This document shows, in pieces, positions 56,301-63,538 of a stretch of 64,000 bases of DNA. The notes beneath the pieces are model-generated. The model was given only the letters and a program-made list of their open reading frames with translations, was not told the origin of the DNA and made no database searches. The position numbers were made by a program, and so were the translations under genes. Every line of letters begins with the position of its first letter. Position 1 is the first letter of the stretch. The stretch lies in NCBI GenBank assembly GCA_023398375.1, contig JAEWSH010000037.1:310001-374000 (forward strand), read 5' to 3'. The DNA comes from Bacillota bacterium. GTDB lineage: Bacteria; Bacillota; Clostridia; Lachnospirales; Lachnospiraceae.

Positions 56301-56756
56301 CAGTGACCCTCTACGGCTTGAATAGTCTATCAGCTGCTGTAATTCCTCACTGCCGATTCCATATTGCATAAACTCTGAAATAGCAGATTTTACTTCATGA
56401 ATATAGCCGGTCTTTTTCAAGTTGCTGCCGATCACTTTTAATTCCGTTTCCAATTCACCTGCAATTTTACGTAAGATCAGGCTTTTTCCTGTGTCATCCA
56501 GTATCGGTCTGTCATTGCCTCCCACCTCTTCAAATATACGATATGACAATCTTCCGAAGCTCAACACATCTATATTCATAATGCCGTGACGCGGATGCAT
56601 TGTTACGATGTCCTTCTGTGTCTGCATCGTAAACTGGTCCGGTACGATAATCAAAAAATTCGTCTGCTTTTCTGCCATTGACCATGTAATGACATCATGA
56701 TACAGTCTATAACTTTTACCGGCTCCGGAGCTTCCCATATAAAAACGTAATCCCAT
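53331..56756 (-). CDS. addB: ATP-dependent helicase/nuclease subunit B
   Basis: 1141 residues. The N-terminus has GSSGAGKS (8-15), an intact Walker A as in AddB; the helicase core is the degenerate AddB type, which scans for Chi. The C-terminal nuclease domain has RIDRVDTYED and VKVIDYKSG, flanked by four Cys for a 4Fe-4S cluster: one in KYAACAYAHFL (near 780) and three in CMYCSYAGICGYD near the end. It precedes addA by 4 bases. The upstream region is short, with no clear promoter and no LexA box that I can find. Confidence 0.96.
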   Translation of the reverse strand: MGLRFYMGSSGAGKSYRLYHDVITWSMAEKQTNFLIIVPDQFTMQTQKDIVTMHPRHGIMNIDVLSFGRLSYRIFEEVGGNDRPILDDTGKSLILRKIAGELETELKVIGSNLKKTGYIHEVKSAISEFMQYGIGSEELQQLIDYSSRRGSLKYKLEDLKIIYDGFRTFIRDQFITTEESLTILKNVLHKSQIIADSVIVFDGFTGFTPIQNVLIQELMRLSKEVIVTTVMDGRENPYQMDGEQKLFYLSKKTIAALTKLAEEVNVIRGEDILIREYPVRRYADNASMAYLEHGLFRFERGSYSDDVANISIHEADDPQQEVRYVCRKIHALVRNESYKFQDIAVVTGDLAGYSHFIENEFERFQIPCFIDQTRGIILNPFIEYIRSGINVILQNFSYESVFHFLRSGLIEIPRIQIDRLENYVIAMGIRGKNRWNSLWTRRTKEMGEDFTERLEELNADREAVVRLLQPLSESKATVEEIVKQVYTFITDADLQQKLSVFEMMFTKDGNLEQAREYAQIYRLVMDLLNQIIELLGTEEMDLKEFQQILDAGFGEIQVGTIPQNVDQVVVGDMERTRLREIKALFFVGINDGLIPKSGGTGGLLSDIEREYLLDSEFELSATPRQQMYTQRLYLYLNMTKPTEQLWLSFVKVNAEGKSMRPAYLIGTIQKLFPKIAIVKAEGKTLISQLTTPKDGTYYLVHLLREYVQKQLSEDGKETLFALLSWYQENEDYEKFIQKLMKAAFYEYHTNPISKAVANALYGKTLENSVSRLEKYAACAYAHFLQYGLALQERSEYTFENVDMGNVFHGVLEAFAGRLAQSEYTWFDFPQEVGEQLVEEALRAYAVDYGETVLFSSARNEYIITRMKRILSRTVKTLQYQLKKGLFQPTQFELSFSVIQDLDAVNISLSADERMRLHGRIDRVDTYEDEEHVYVKVIDYKSGNKSFDLVALYYGLQLQLVVYLNAAMELTAKNHTGKEVVPAAVLYYHVADPIVEREEEKITQEVLNQRLIEELKTRGIINAEYDVPAKLDASMTGKSDVIPVEYKKDGSFTSGSSVMGCDDLQTISHYVNRKIKEIGSSIVEGQIEVNPFERGQADSCMYCSYAGICGYDSKIGGYQKRKLDDADKEEIMERIKAEVKEE

Positions 56757-56867
56757 TGCTTTATCCTCATATTCGTTCTTTGCATCATAAGTTTATAGAA
56801 CAAAGCGGACAAGTCCGCTTCAACGACCTAATCCCCATGGAAACCGTGAAGCAATTTCCTATGATAG

Positions 56868-56906
56868 AAAAAAGGTATACTAAGTGCTTTTCACACATAG
56901 TATACC
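56868..56906 (-). terminator. Rho-independent terminator of uraA
   Basis: A perfect 9-bp stem (GGTATACTA/TAGTATACC) with a 15-base loop, followed on the minus strand by TTTTTT, 35 bases after the uraA stop. A second palindrome, AAGCGGAC/GTCCGCTT (about 56804-56821), lies closer to addB. Confidence 0.75.
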
Positions 56907-56940
56907 ACTCTGATATCATACTTGTCATATATTTTAGTAC

Positions 56941-58215
56941 TTATTCGCTTAAGACACTATCGTCACCTTCCGGTAACACAACTGCCAGAATAATACCGAC
57001 AATGGCTGCCAATGCAAGTCCTGAGATAGTTATCGTCCCATAGACAGGGATACTGTCACATCCAATACCAACAACTAATATAATGGCTGCGATCAACAAA
57101 TTTCTGCTATTTCCAAAATTTAGTTTCGAATTAATTAGTATTCTGACACCAACAGCTGAAATCATACCATAAAGTACAATGCTGATGCCACCGGTCACAG
57201 GCGCAGGGATACTGGAAATAAATCCACCAAATTTTCCAAAAACACCTAAAATGATCGCAAATACTGCTGCGATACGGATAACAGATGGATCATACACTTT
57301 GGTAACCGCAAGCACACCTGTGTTTTCTCCATATGTAGTATTCGCAGGTCCGCCAAGGAGACCAGCAAATGCAGTCGCTATACCATCTCCTAAAATAGTC
57401 CTGTGAATGCCAGGGTCCACCATAAAGTTTTTACCAACAACAGCGCCATTTGTCGTAATGTCACCGACATGCTCAATCAGTGTCACCAAAGCGATCGGCG
57501 CAATCGCAATGATGGCATCCATTTTAAACACAGGTACTGTCAGTAATTGCGCAAGGATATCCTGATCCATAAAAGATAATACATGTGCCTGCTGTACAGA
57601 TGTGAAATCGCAAAAACCAAGTGGCAGACATACCAGATAACCGATGATAATTGCAAATAATATTGGCATTAGATTGAAAATACCTTTTGCAAATACTGAT
57701 ATTACAATGACTGTTGTTAAAATAACAGCCGTTACCAATATAGATTTGATACTAAATTCTCCATTGTAATAAAAGGCACTGTTAATTGCTGTAGGACTTA
57801 GACGAAGTCCGATCACAATAATAATAGGACCTGTCACAATCGGGGGCAATAACTTATTTACTTTTTCATATCCAAAAATCTTAATCAAAGCCGAAAATAT
57901 GGCATATACAAGTCCTGCTATGATCAGTGCACCTTTTACCTGTGCCAGCTTATCGATAAAATCCGGATCACCCATTCTGGAATCCCCGATTATAGCAATG
58001 ATTCCACCCATAAATGCGAAACTGGATCCCAAAAATACCGGAACTTTTTTCTTTGTAATCCAATGGAACAATAAGGTACCAATACCTGCGCAAAACAATG
58101 TTATGGACGTATTTAATCCGGTTAACGCCGGAACCAATACGGTTGCTCCAAACATTGCTAACGTGTGTTGAATACCAAGAATCAATTTTTGTTTCATGGT
58201 TCGTTCTTGACTCAC
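56941..58215 (-). CDS. uraA: Uracil permease (NCS2 family)
   Basis: About 424 residues with 12-14 transmembrane segments. It imports uracil with protons. Family motifs: QHTLAMFGATVLVPALTG near the start, VTLIEHVGDITTNGAVVG with the substrate-binding Glu and His, and GGPANTTYGENTGV with the second Glu. These fit the uracil rather than the xanthine branch. The GTG at 58215 has GGAGG 9 bases upstream, so I prefer it to the ATG at 58236, which has no ribosome site. I looked for a PyrR-type leader and terminator in the short gap upstream and saw none. Confidence 0.9.
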   Translation of the reverse strand: MSQERTMKQKLILGIQHTLAMFGATVLVPALTGLNTSITLFCAGIGTLLFHWITKKKVPVFLGSSFAFMGGIIAIIGDSRMGDPDFIDKLAQVKGALIIAGLVYAIFSALIKIFGYEKVNKLLPPIVTGPIIIVIGLRLSPTAINSAFYYNGEFSIKSILVTAVILTTVIVISVFAKGIFNLMPILFAIIIGYLVCLPLGFCDFTSVQQAHVLSFMDQDILAQLLTVPVFKMDAIIAIAPIALVTLIEHVGDITTNGAVVGKNFMVDPGIHRTILGDGIATAFAGLLGGPANTTYGENTGVLAVTKVYDPSVIRIAAVFAIILGVFGKFGGFISSIPAPVTGGISIVLYGMISAVGVRILINSKLNFGNSRNLLIAAIILVVGIGCDSIPVYGTITISGLALAAIVGIILAVVLPEGDDSVLSE

Positions 58216-58324
58216 TATTTCATCCTCCGTTTTCATGTAATTAAATTGTTGTTATATTGTGAACTTATTACCCTGTGTCCTACAATATTTTATATAACCG
58301 GACAGTTATGTCTCTTGGGAGCCA

Positions 58325-59668
58325 CTACTGTCTCGTTACATTCGCAAGCCATTTTTTCTTCCGATATCTATGCAGACTAAGCGGTATCTTAATCAGTTCG
58401 TCTGCTAATAGTATGAAAAATACTACTTTTACAGGAGCTTTCAATATAAAGGCTGCTATTGCTCCCAGCAGTATCGATCCGCCCCACATAGTAGATGCAT
58501 CCAAAATCAGTCCAAATTTTGTATCCCCGCCTGCGCGCAGAACACCAACAATAATCACTGTATTAAAAGCTTGTCCTATCACATAATATGACATCATAAA
58601 CAAGAAACTATTCATATAATCCGCTGTAAGACCCGTAAAATTCAGATTTGCTATAATGATTGGTCTTACTAAGAGAATCACCAGGCCTCCCATGGTTCCA
58701 AATATAAGTGCCAGCTGAATAAATTTCTTTCCGTATACTTCCGCAAGCTGTTCTTTTTTTTCACCGATTGCTTTACCAATCATTATAGCAGTCGCGTTTC
58801 CGATTCCGAATACAATAACTGTTGCCAATTGTCTCGCCACCTGGGCAACTGAGTTCGCCGCCACTGCACTGCTTCCAAGATGCCCGACAATAGCTGCATT
58901 TGCGGAATATCCAAGTCCCCATATCATCTCATTTATAATAACCGGACCACTATATTTGAAAAAGTCTTTCCGCAATAACACATCCTGATGAAGGAAGTAT
59001 TGGATGCGTATTCGTATTTCCTTATTCACCCTTGTTGCATAGAAGAAAACAATAACCAGTTCCAGTATTCTGGCACAAAGTGTACCTATCGCTGCACCCT
59101 GGATTCCTAATGCAGGTGCACCGAACAATCCAAAAATAAGTATCGCATTTACGACTACGTTCAATCCTAAGGATGCGGCATATACAATTGTCGATATGAT
59201 AACCCGTTCAATACTTTTTATCAAGTTCAGATAGACCATTGTCACTGCCACCAATGGATAGGTAAACGCTATAATACGGATATACTTGGCACCTTCCTGA
59301 ATTACTTCCTGCTCACTTGAAAAAATATGCATAATAGGTACCGGTAATAATAATGTAACCACCATAAAGACAATACTGACTACTATCCCGATCCGCATTG
59401 CTATGCCTATAATCTTCTCTATTGCTTCGATATCCTGTTTTCCCCAGTATTGTGCAATCAGAACGCAGGCACCCGATGTGATACCAAATAATATCAGACC
59501 CAGTATAAAAAACACCTGACCAGCAAGAGATGCACCCGACAGAACTGTTTCACCTACTTTTCCGAGCATTATGACATCTGCCGCCATTACGCCCACGTTT
59601 ATTAAATTTTGTATTGCCATTGGTATCACCAATGCAATTACTTTTTTATAAAACCCTTTATCTAACAT
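58325..59668 (-). CDS. MATE-family efflux transporter
   Basis: 447 residues and 12 transmembrane helices in two equal halves. It begins FYKKVIALVIPMAIQNLINV and contains the family segments GKVGETVLSGASLAGQVFFI and, in the second half, MIWGLGYSANAAIVGHLGSS. It exports cationic drugs or metabolites using Na+ or H+. AGAGG lies 7 bases before the ATG. A short transcription unit with its own promoter and terminator occupies the 210 bases upstream and could attenuate it. No regulator gene is adjacent. Confidence 0.92.
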   Translation of the reverse strand: MLDKGFYKKVIALVIPMAIQNLINVGVMAADVIMLGKVGETVLSGASLAGQVFFILGLILFGITSGACVLIAQYWGKQDIEAIEKIIGIAMRIGIVVSIVFMVVTLLLPVPIMHIFSSEQEVIQEGAKYIRIIAFTYPLVAVTMVYLNLIKSIERVIISTIVYAASLGLNVVVNAILIFGLFGAPALGIQGAAIGTLCARILELVIVFFYATRVNKEIRIRIQYFLHQDVLLRKDFFKYSGPVIINEMIWGLGYSANAAIVGHLGSSAVAANSVAQVARQLATVIVFGIGNATAIMIGKAIGEKKEQLAEVYGKKFIQLALIFGTMGGLVILLVRPIIIANLNFTGLTADYMNSFLFMMSYYVIGQAFNTVIIVGVLRAGGDTKFGLILDASTMWGGSILLGAIAAFILKAPVKVVFFILLADELIKIPLSLHRYRKKKWLANVTRQ

Positions 59669-59704
59669 AATAATCCTCTACTTTTACGCTTCCATGCAAA
59701 AATT

Positions 59705-59880
59705 AAGACGTTGATAATGATCAACGTCTTACAGAACAATTGAAAAGATAAAACAAAAATCAAATAGCGCTGCCTGCCCAATCGGCATTGCAGCTGTTTC
59801 CAGCGTATAAAATTTCACATTTGATTTCGCAATATACATATCTGTTTCTCCGATTATATCCATTTCTGTTCAAATCCTAA
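59705..59880 (-). ncRNA. Structured leader or small RNA upstream of the MATE gene; also holds a 44-codon frame
   Basis: From the probable start (about 59880) to an 11-bp terminator stem (AAGACGTTGAT/ATCAACGTCTT, 59705-59715 with 59720-59730, then AATTTTT on the minus strand). Inside, AAATCAAAT/ATTTGATTT (59827-59819 with 59765-59757) forms a perfect 9-bp closing stem. Within it, CGCTG/CAGCG competes with a GCTG-GAAA-CAGC tetraloop hairpin, next to TGCC/GGCA. The same stretch can be read as a 44-residue peptide (ATG 59863, TAA 59731-59729; MDIIGETDMYIAKSNVK...), with only a weak AGGA upstream. I do not recognise a known riboswitch class. Confidence 0.5.
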
Positions 59881-59885
59881 GGTGT

Positions 59886-59914
59886 AGTATACCAAATCAG
59901 AGAAGAGTATGCAA
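59886..59914 (-). promoter_or_regulatory. Promoter of the MATE leader transcript
   Basis: TTGCAT (59914-59909) and TATACT (59891-59886) with a 17-base spacer on the minus strand, starting 15 bases after the preceding gene's stop. Confidence 0.65.
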
Positions 59915-59928
59915 CACCCTCTCCACTA

Positions 59929-60270
59929 TTAATGATTTCTGGTAATATTTATATACATGTCTCCATTTTTTTGTTCTACGACTGCTTCATCAACCATTGC
60001 TCCCACCAAAGACATCTTTTCACCATCGTCGTCATCCCCGACGAGCTGCCAATAATATCCCTCAATTTCTGTTTGACGCTGGGTATTTAAATCGAATCTT
60101 AAATTATCAATAAATGTTTCCTCATAGTTACATTGATATTGAACAATCATGATTTCCGTGCTACGCTTATTTCTTTCTATTTTGACTTCTATGTTTCCAT
60201 TTCCCTTGTGTAAAAGCAAAGTGAGCAATTCATCAATAATCAGTGTAATTTTTTTAGTTTCATGCTGCAT
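59929..60270 (-). CDS. Small protein of unknown function coupled to the DUF1576 gene
   Basis: 113 residues, soluble, acidic. It begins with a helix (KKITLIIDELLTLLLHKG), then strands typical of a GHKL-like or anti-sigma half-domain (NIEVKIERNKRSTEIMIVQY), and ends with strands containing KNGDMYINI. A complete ATP-binding site is not visible (no clear N-box Asn or DxGxG), so kinase activity is unlikely. Its ATG overlaps the end of the DUF1576 gene by 11 bases with GGAG upstream, so it is made together with that membrane protein and probably binds or controls it. I do not recognise the family. Confidence 0.65.
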   Translation of the reverse strand: MQHETKKITLIIDELLTLLLHKGNGNIEVKIERNKRSTEIMIVQYQCNYEETFIDNLRFDLNTQRQTEIEGYYWQLVGDDDDGEKMSLVGAMVDEAVVEQKNGDMYINITRNH

Positions 60271-61501
60271 TTTTCTTCTCCTTCATAAAAGCATCAATTA
60301 CAGGAATCATTATACTTGCTACAATTCCACCTGAAAATCCATTATTATATAGCGTTATTCCTCCATGAATGACACCTACATTGGTAACTAAAATCATGTG
60401 TAATGCACCAGCTACCAAACCAGCTACAGTACCATACGCGCCGGCAACAGGTGCTAATGTCGTGGAAAACAAAACCGATATGATGATACTGGTATCAGAA
60501 AGTTCATAACCAAATAGCAACGCGGTTGCAATAGTACCCAATACAACAGGCAGGCAATTCTTTATATGCTTACCTAATGCAGCAAATCCGGTTACCGTGA
60601 AAATTCCGGCCAAAGCAGACCCATTCACGACTCCACCAATCATAATTACATAAAGTAAGCTTGCAGATCCAAGAATGGACATATTCAAAAAAGTGATTCC
60701 ATAACCTGCTAAATGTGTAAAGTCCGTAATAAGCCTTCCTTTGTAAGAAAATATTTTCACATAATCAATTAACGCCCGACGGTTAATAAAAAGCCCCGTC
60801 GCCATCATGCCAATAAAAAAAATTACTAATAAGATAATAATTGATATATGATTTTCTTCAGAGATTATACTTACCGGTTCTACAGTAATACCAAAGCTTC
60901 TCAAAACACCTGTTAATACCGTTCCAATTATTCCAGATGTAAAACCAATATTATATAAATTGTATCCATCATGAATTTTTAACATATGAGATGCTAAAGG
61001 CACAATGACGAACCCGATAAAGATTCCAACAAAAATAGCTGCTATCAAACCAGTTGAGCGAGGTAGAAATCCTGCAAAACTAATTTCACTGATCATTGGC
61101 GCCAATGCAGTCCCAAACATTAGAACCACCATAACATCTTTAAGGGGAATTTTTTGATATCTGGTATATAAATAGCCACCGATATAAATTGGCAGTACGT
61201 TATATATATTTTTACCAAAAAATGAAAAACCGATTACTGTAAAGAAAGCAGCAATTAAAGGTCCATTCATCTTAAGACGGCAGAAATATATTAAGTAAAT
61301 ATTTAAAAATCCAATAATGGCAACATTAATGCACGCTGCATCTACGCCTCCTACCTTTATGAAATCTGTAAAAAGAATTGTAGGTGATAATACTATGTTT
61401 TTTAACCCTCCAATAATATGATCAAAGCTTCCCTCCACAAAAGAATAACCCATCCCCGTAATAAATATAAGTAATGGAATCAACAAAAATAACAGCAGCA
61501 A
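60260..61501 (-). CDS. DUF1576 integral membrane protein (start region apparently frameshifted)
   Basis: 413 residues in this frame, with about 12 hydrophobic segments arranged as two similar halves. Both halves contain a GK-x-I-x-N-x-LP segment (FFGKNIYNVLP and ALGKHIKNCLP), a TALAP/TTLAP segment, and an LYNIGFTSGI/LYNNGFSGGI motif. The family's role is unknown; the layout suggests a transporter. The frame begins only with a TTG at 61501 and a stop lies just upstream. In another frame, GGGAGG (61557-61552) is followed by TTG at 61545 and 10 codons that run into an A7 tract (61523-61517). Adding one A would join them to this gene as an in-frame N-terminus (MNYFVVEEKKVGSAELLLL). Confidence 0.8.
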   Translation of the reverse strand: MLLLFLLIPLLIFITGMGYSFVEGSFDHIIGGLKNIVLSPTILFTDFIKVGGVDAACINVAIIGFLNIYLIYFCRLKMNGPLIAAFFTVIGFSFFGKNIYNVLPIYIGGYLYTRYQKIPLKDVMVVLMFGTALAPMISEISFAGFLPRSTGLIAAIFVGIFIGFVIVPLASHMLKIHDGYNLYNIGFTSGIIGTVLTGVLRSFGITVEPVSIISEENHISIIILLVIFFIGMMATGLFINRRALIDYVKIFSYKGRLITDFTHLAGYGITFLNMSILGSASLLYVIMIGGVVNGSALAGIFTVTGFAALGKHIKNCLPVVLGTIATALLFGYELSDTSIIISVLFSTTLAPVAGAYGTVAGLVAGALHMILVTNVGVIHGGITLYNNGFSGGIVASIMIPVIDAFMKEKKNAA

Positions 61502-61651
61502 TTCTGCGCTTCCGACTTTTTTTCTTCAACTACAAAATAATTCAATCTATACCTCCCTAAAAACATTAAGATAACCTATTCTCAAGTAAACACTACACGT
61601 TTCAACCAAATTATCTTTGCAAGACAATAATACAATATCCTGTACAATTCA

Positions 61652-61987
61652 TCAATGTTTAATGTATAAATGACTATAAAAGCAATGCCACTCTTTATCC
61701 TCTAATAGGACCATAATAAATCCATCTCCATAATCATACGTATAACTATTTCCGATGCATCCAAAATTTGAAGAACCATTTTTAGTTGGAATTTCTTCTG
61801 CCTCTACCGATGAATTAATCTCTCCTTCAATACTTCCCGAATCACCCATAGGCCCAATCTCATCCGTTCCATAATATAAGGTGTCGTTCACTTTCAAAAT
61901 CAGTCTATTTTGAACAATTACTGAACTGCTTCCGCTCAACAATACCACTACTATGATCCATCCCATAAACCATAAAGCCTTTTTCAT
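61652..61987 (-). CDS. Small membrane-anchored or secreted protein of unknown function
   Basis: About 111 residues from the ATG at 61987 (GGGAGG 5 bases upstream). An N-terminal hydrophobic segment (ALWFMGWIIVVVLLSGSSSV) is either a signal anchor or a signal peptide; no lipobox Cys is present. The rest is a compact extracytoplasmic domain with the distinctive LYYGTDEIGPMGDSG, NFGCIGNSYTYDYGDG and MVLLEDKEWHCF segments and two Cys. It resembles hypothetical exported proteins scattered among Firmicutes, but I cannot name a domain. It follows the 52-residue membrane protein by 86 bases and may be its partner. Confidence 0.65.
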   Translation of the reverse strand: MKKALWFMGWIIVVVLLSGSSSVIVQNRLILKVNDTLYYGTDEIGPMGDSGSIEGEINSSVEAEEIPTKNGSSNFGCIGNSYTYDYGDGFIMVLLEDKEWHCFYSHLYIKH

Positions 61988-62073
61988 CATAACCTCCCAT
62001 ATGTGCAAAATAATAAAAAATTATAATTGCATACTCCTTTTACACAGTTTAAATTAAGACTTATCGATAGTGG

Positions 62074-62232
62074 CTAAAGCTCCTTCAGCCTATGTTTGGT
62101 CCAAATAAGATTGGGGATAATCAACATTAAAAGAAATATTGACCAACATAGGAAAATCCAAAATGCCCCATATTTACTTTCCTCCAAAATCAAATACTTA
62201 TTTTCTTGTTCCATATCTAAATTATTACTCAT
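62074..62232 (-). CDS. 52-residue single-pass membrane protein
   Basis: A short frame beginning MSNNLDMEQENKYLILEESK, followed by one clear transmembrane helix (FWIFLCWSIFLLMLIIPNLI) and a basic tail (WTKHRLKEL), so an N-out or N-in single-pass protein with positive residues at the C-terminal side. The ribosome site is weak (GAGAG 13 bases upstream). Its composition is protein-like and it is followed by another small exported protein on the same strand. Unknown function. Confidence 0.5.
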   Translation of the reverse strand: MSNNLDMEQENKYLILEESKYGAFWIFLCWSIFLLMLIIPNLIWTKHRLKEL

Positions 62233-62318
62233 CAAAATTTAAATTCTCTCAATATTATTAGTAACAATAGTAATTTACTTCATATAATAATAGAAGATAT
62301 TTCATTGAGGTGATAAGT

Positions 62319-62516
62319 TTGAATGAATGTGAGTTAATTACATTTGTAAGTGCAGTCGCTTGTACAATATCAAAATCATGCACAGAAGATGAAATATCTT
62401 TATTATCAACTATTTTTAATCAACTCGGAGATACCCTGGCAACCATCCTGGCTAAAAGAGCCTTATGTAGTAAAAATACAAATACTGAAAATGATATTCA
62501 AGAATCAGCCTCTTAA
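62319..62516 (+). CDS. DUF6774-type small protein
   Basis: About 65 residues. It has the pattern of the DUF6774 family: NECELITFVSAVACTISKSC, then EDEISLLSTIFNQLGDTLAT. GAGGTG lies 8 bases before a TTG codon (62319) that gives the usual N-terminus, so I chose this over the GTG three codons upstream. Three Cys are present in the first 20 residues or so, but there is no evident metal site. Small helical protein of unknown role, common in gut clostridia. It is the only plus-strand gene in this part of the window. Confidence 0.72.
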   Translation: MNECELITFVSAVACTISKSCTEDEISLLSTIFNQLGDTLATILAKRALCSKNTNTENDIQESAS

Positions 62517-62641
62517 TATACAACGTAACTTCCTGTTTTCTACTTCCTATTTTTTAATGTAATAAGGTACATTCTCGTCATGTGTTGGTTATCATTGATT
62601 GCTTCTGATTCATATCATTTATTATACTTTATTTGTTCCAT

Positions 62642-62679
62642 AAAAAAAAGACGAGTGTTATTTACACACTCATCTTTTT
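62642..62679 (-). terminator. Rho-independent terminator after the SDR gene
   Basis: An 8-bp stem with one G-T pair (GATGAGTG/CACTCGTC on the minus strand) with a 9-base loop, extended by A/T pairs and followed by eight T, 22 bases after the SDR stop. Confidence 0.85.
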
Positions 62680-62700
62680 CATAAAATAACGCTCCTCTTT

Positions 62701-63477
62701 TTATACAAGAGAACTTCCACCGTCTATGATGATGAACTGACCCTGCACATAGCTGGAAGCATCACTGGAAAGATACAATATGGTACCGTTCAGTTCGCCT
62801 TTAGCGCCCGGACGTCCTGCCGGATTCATGAGATTATATTTATTCAGAAAATCTTCCGATTTGAATAATGTCTCACTTGTCATTTCGCTTTCGAAAAGTG
62901 CAGGACCGATTGCATTTACAGTAATTCCATATTTTGCATAAGAAGCAGCCATACCTCTTGTCAATCCTACAACTGCCGCTTTTGAGGAATTGTAGGAATG
63001 TCTGATAAATACATCGAACTTATCTGCAACGACAGCGTTCACAGAGGCAATATTCACAATCTTACCATATCCTCTTTCTTTCATCTGAGGAATTACATAC
63101 TTACTTACCAGGAAGATGCCCTTTACGTTAGTATTAAAGGATTTATCCCAATCCTCTACAGACATACTGTCTATGCCGCCGCGTACGGCAACGCCTGCAT
63201 TATTTAGCAAAATATCAATATGACCAAAAGAATCCATTACCTGCTGTATGGCCGTCTTTACGCTTTCTTCTTCTGTAACATCACAAACGACTGCACCTAC
63301 TCTCCTGCCTGTTTTTTCAATCTCTGCTTTTACATTGTTTAGTTTTTCAGCACGTCTTGCCAGTATTGCGACATCTGCTCCAGCTTTTGCATAAGCAAGT
63401 GCTGCATCGGCTCCCAGTCCTGAGCTTGCTCCTGTTATAACTGCTACTTTTCCTGTTAAATCTAATAAATTTTCCAT
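62701..63477 (-). CDS. Short-chain dehydrogenase/reductase (gluconate-5-dehydrogenase-like)
   Basis: 258 residues, classical SDR length. The cofactor loop is TGASSGLG (15-22); the residues after the second strand (LARRAEKL) favour NADP(H). NNAG, the catalytic Ser of VNIASVNAV and YxxxK in YNSSKAAV are all present. The C-terminal GQFIIIDGGSS is the usual end of the 3-oxoacyl-ACP/gluconate/sorbitol reductase branch. It lies 61 bases after the acetoacetate-decarboxylase-family gene, so the two may carry out successive steps on a keto compound. Substrate not assignable. Confidence 0.88.
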   Translation of the reverse strand: MENLLDLTGKVAVITGASSGLGADAALAYAKAGADVAILARRAEKLNNVKAEIEKTGRRVGAVVCDVTEEESVKTAIQQVMDSFGHIDILLNNAGVAVRGGIDSMSVEDWDKSFNTNVKGIFLVSKYVIPQMKERGYGKIVNIASVNAVVADKFDVFIRHSYNSSKAAVVGLTRGMAASYAKYGITVNAIGPALFESEMTSETLFKSEDFLNKYNLMNPAGRPGAKGELNGTILYLSSDASSYVQGQFIIIDGGSSLV

Positions 63478-63538
63478 ATTCTGTATCCTTTCTACTTATT
63501 TTTTGAAACTTCTAAAATATTACTTCTGATTTCACTTC

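Noticed and set aside
56757..56867. LexA box or promoter upstream of addB
   Set aside because: GAACGAATATG and GTTCTATAAAC are half-matches in the wrong arrangement.
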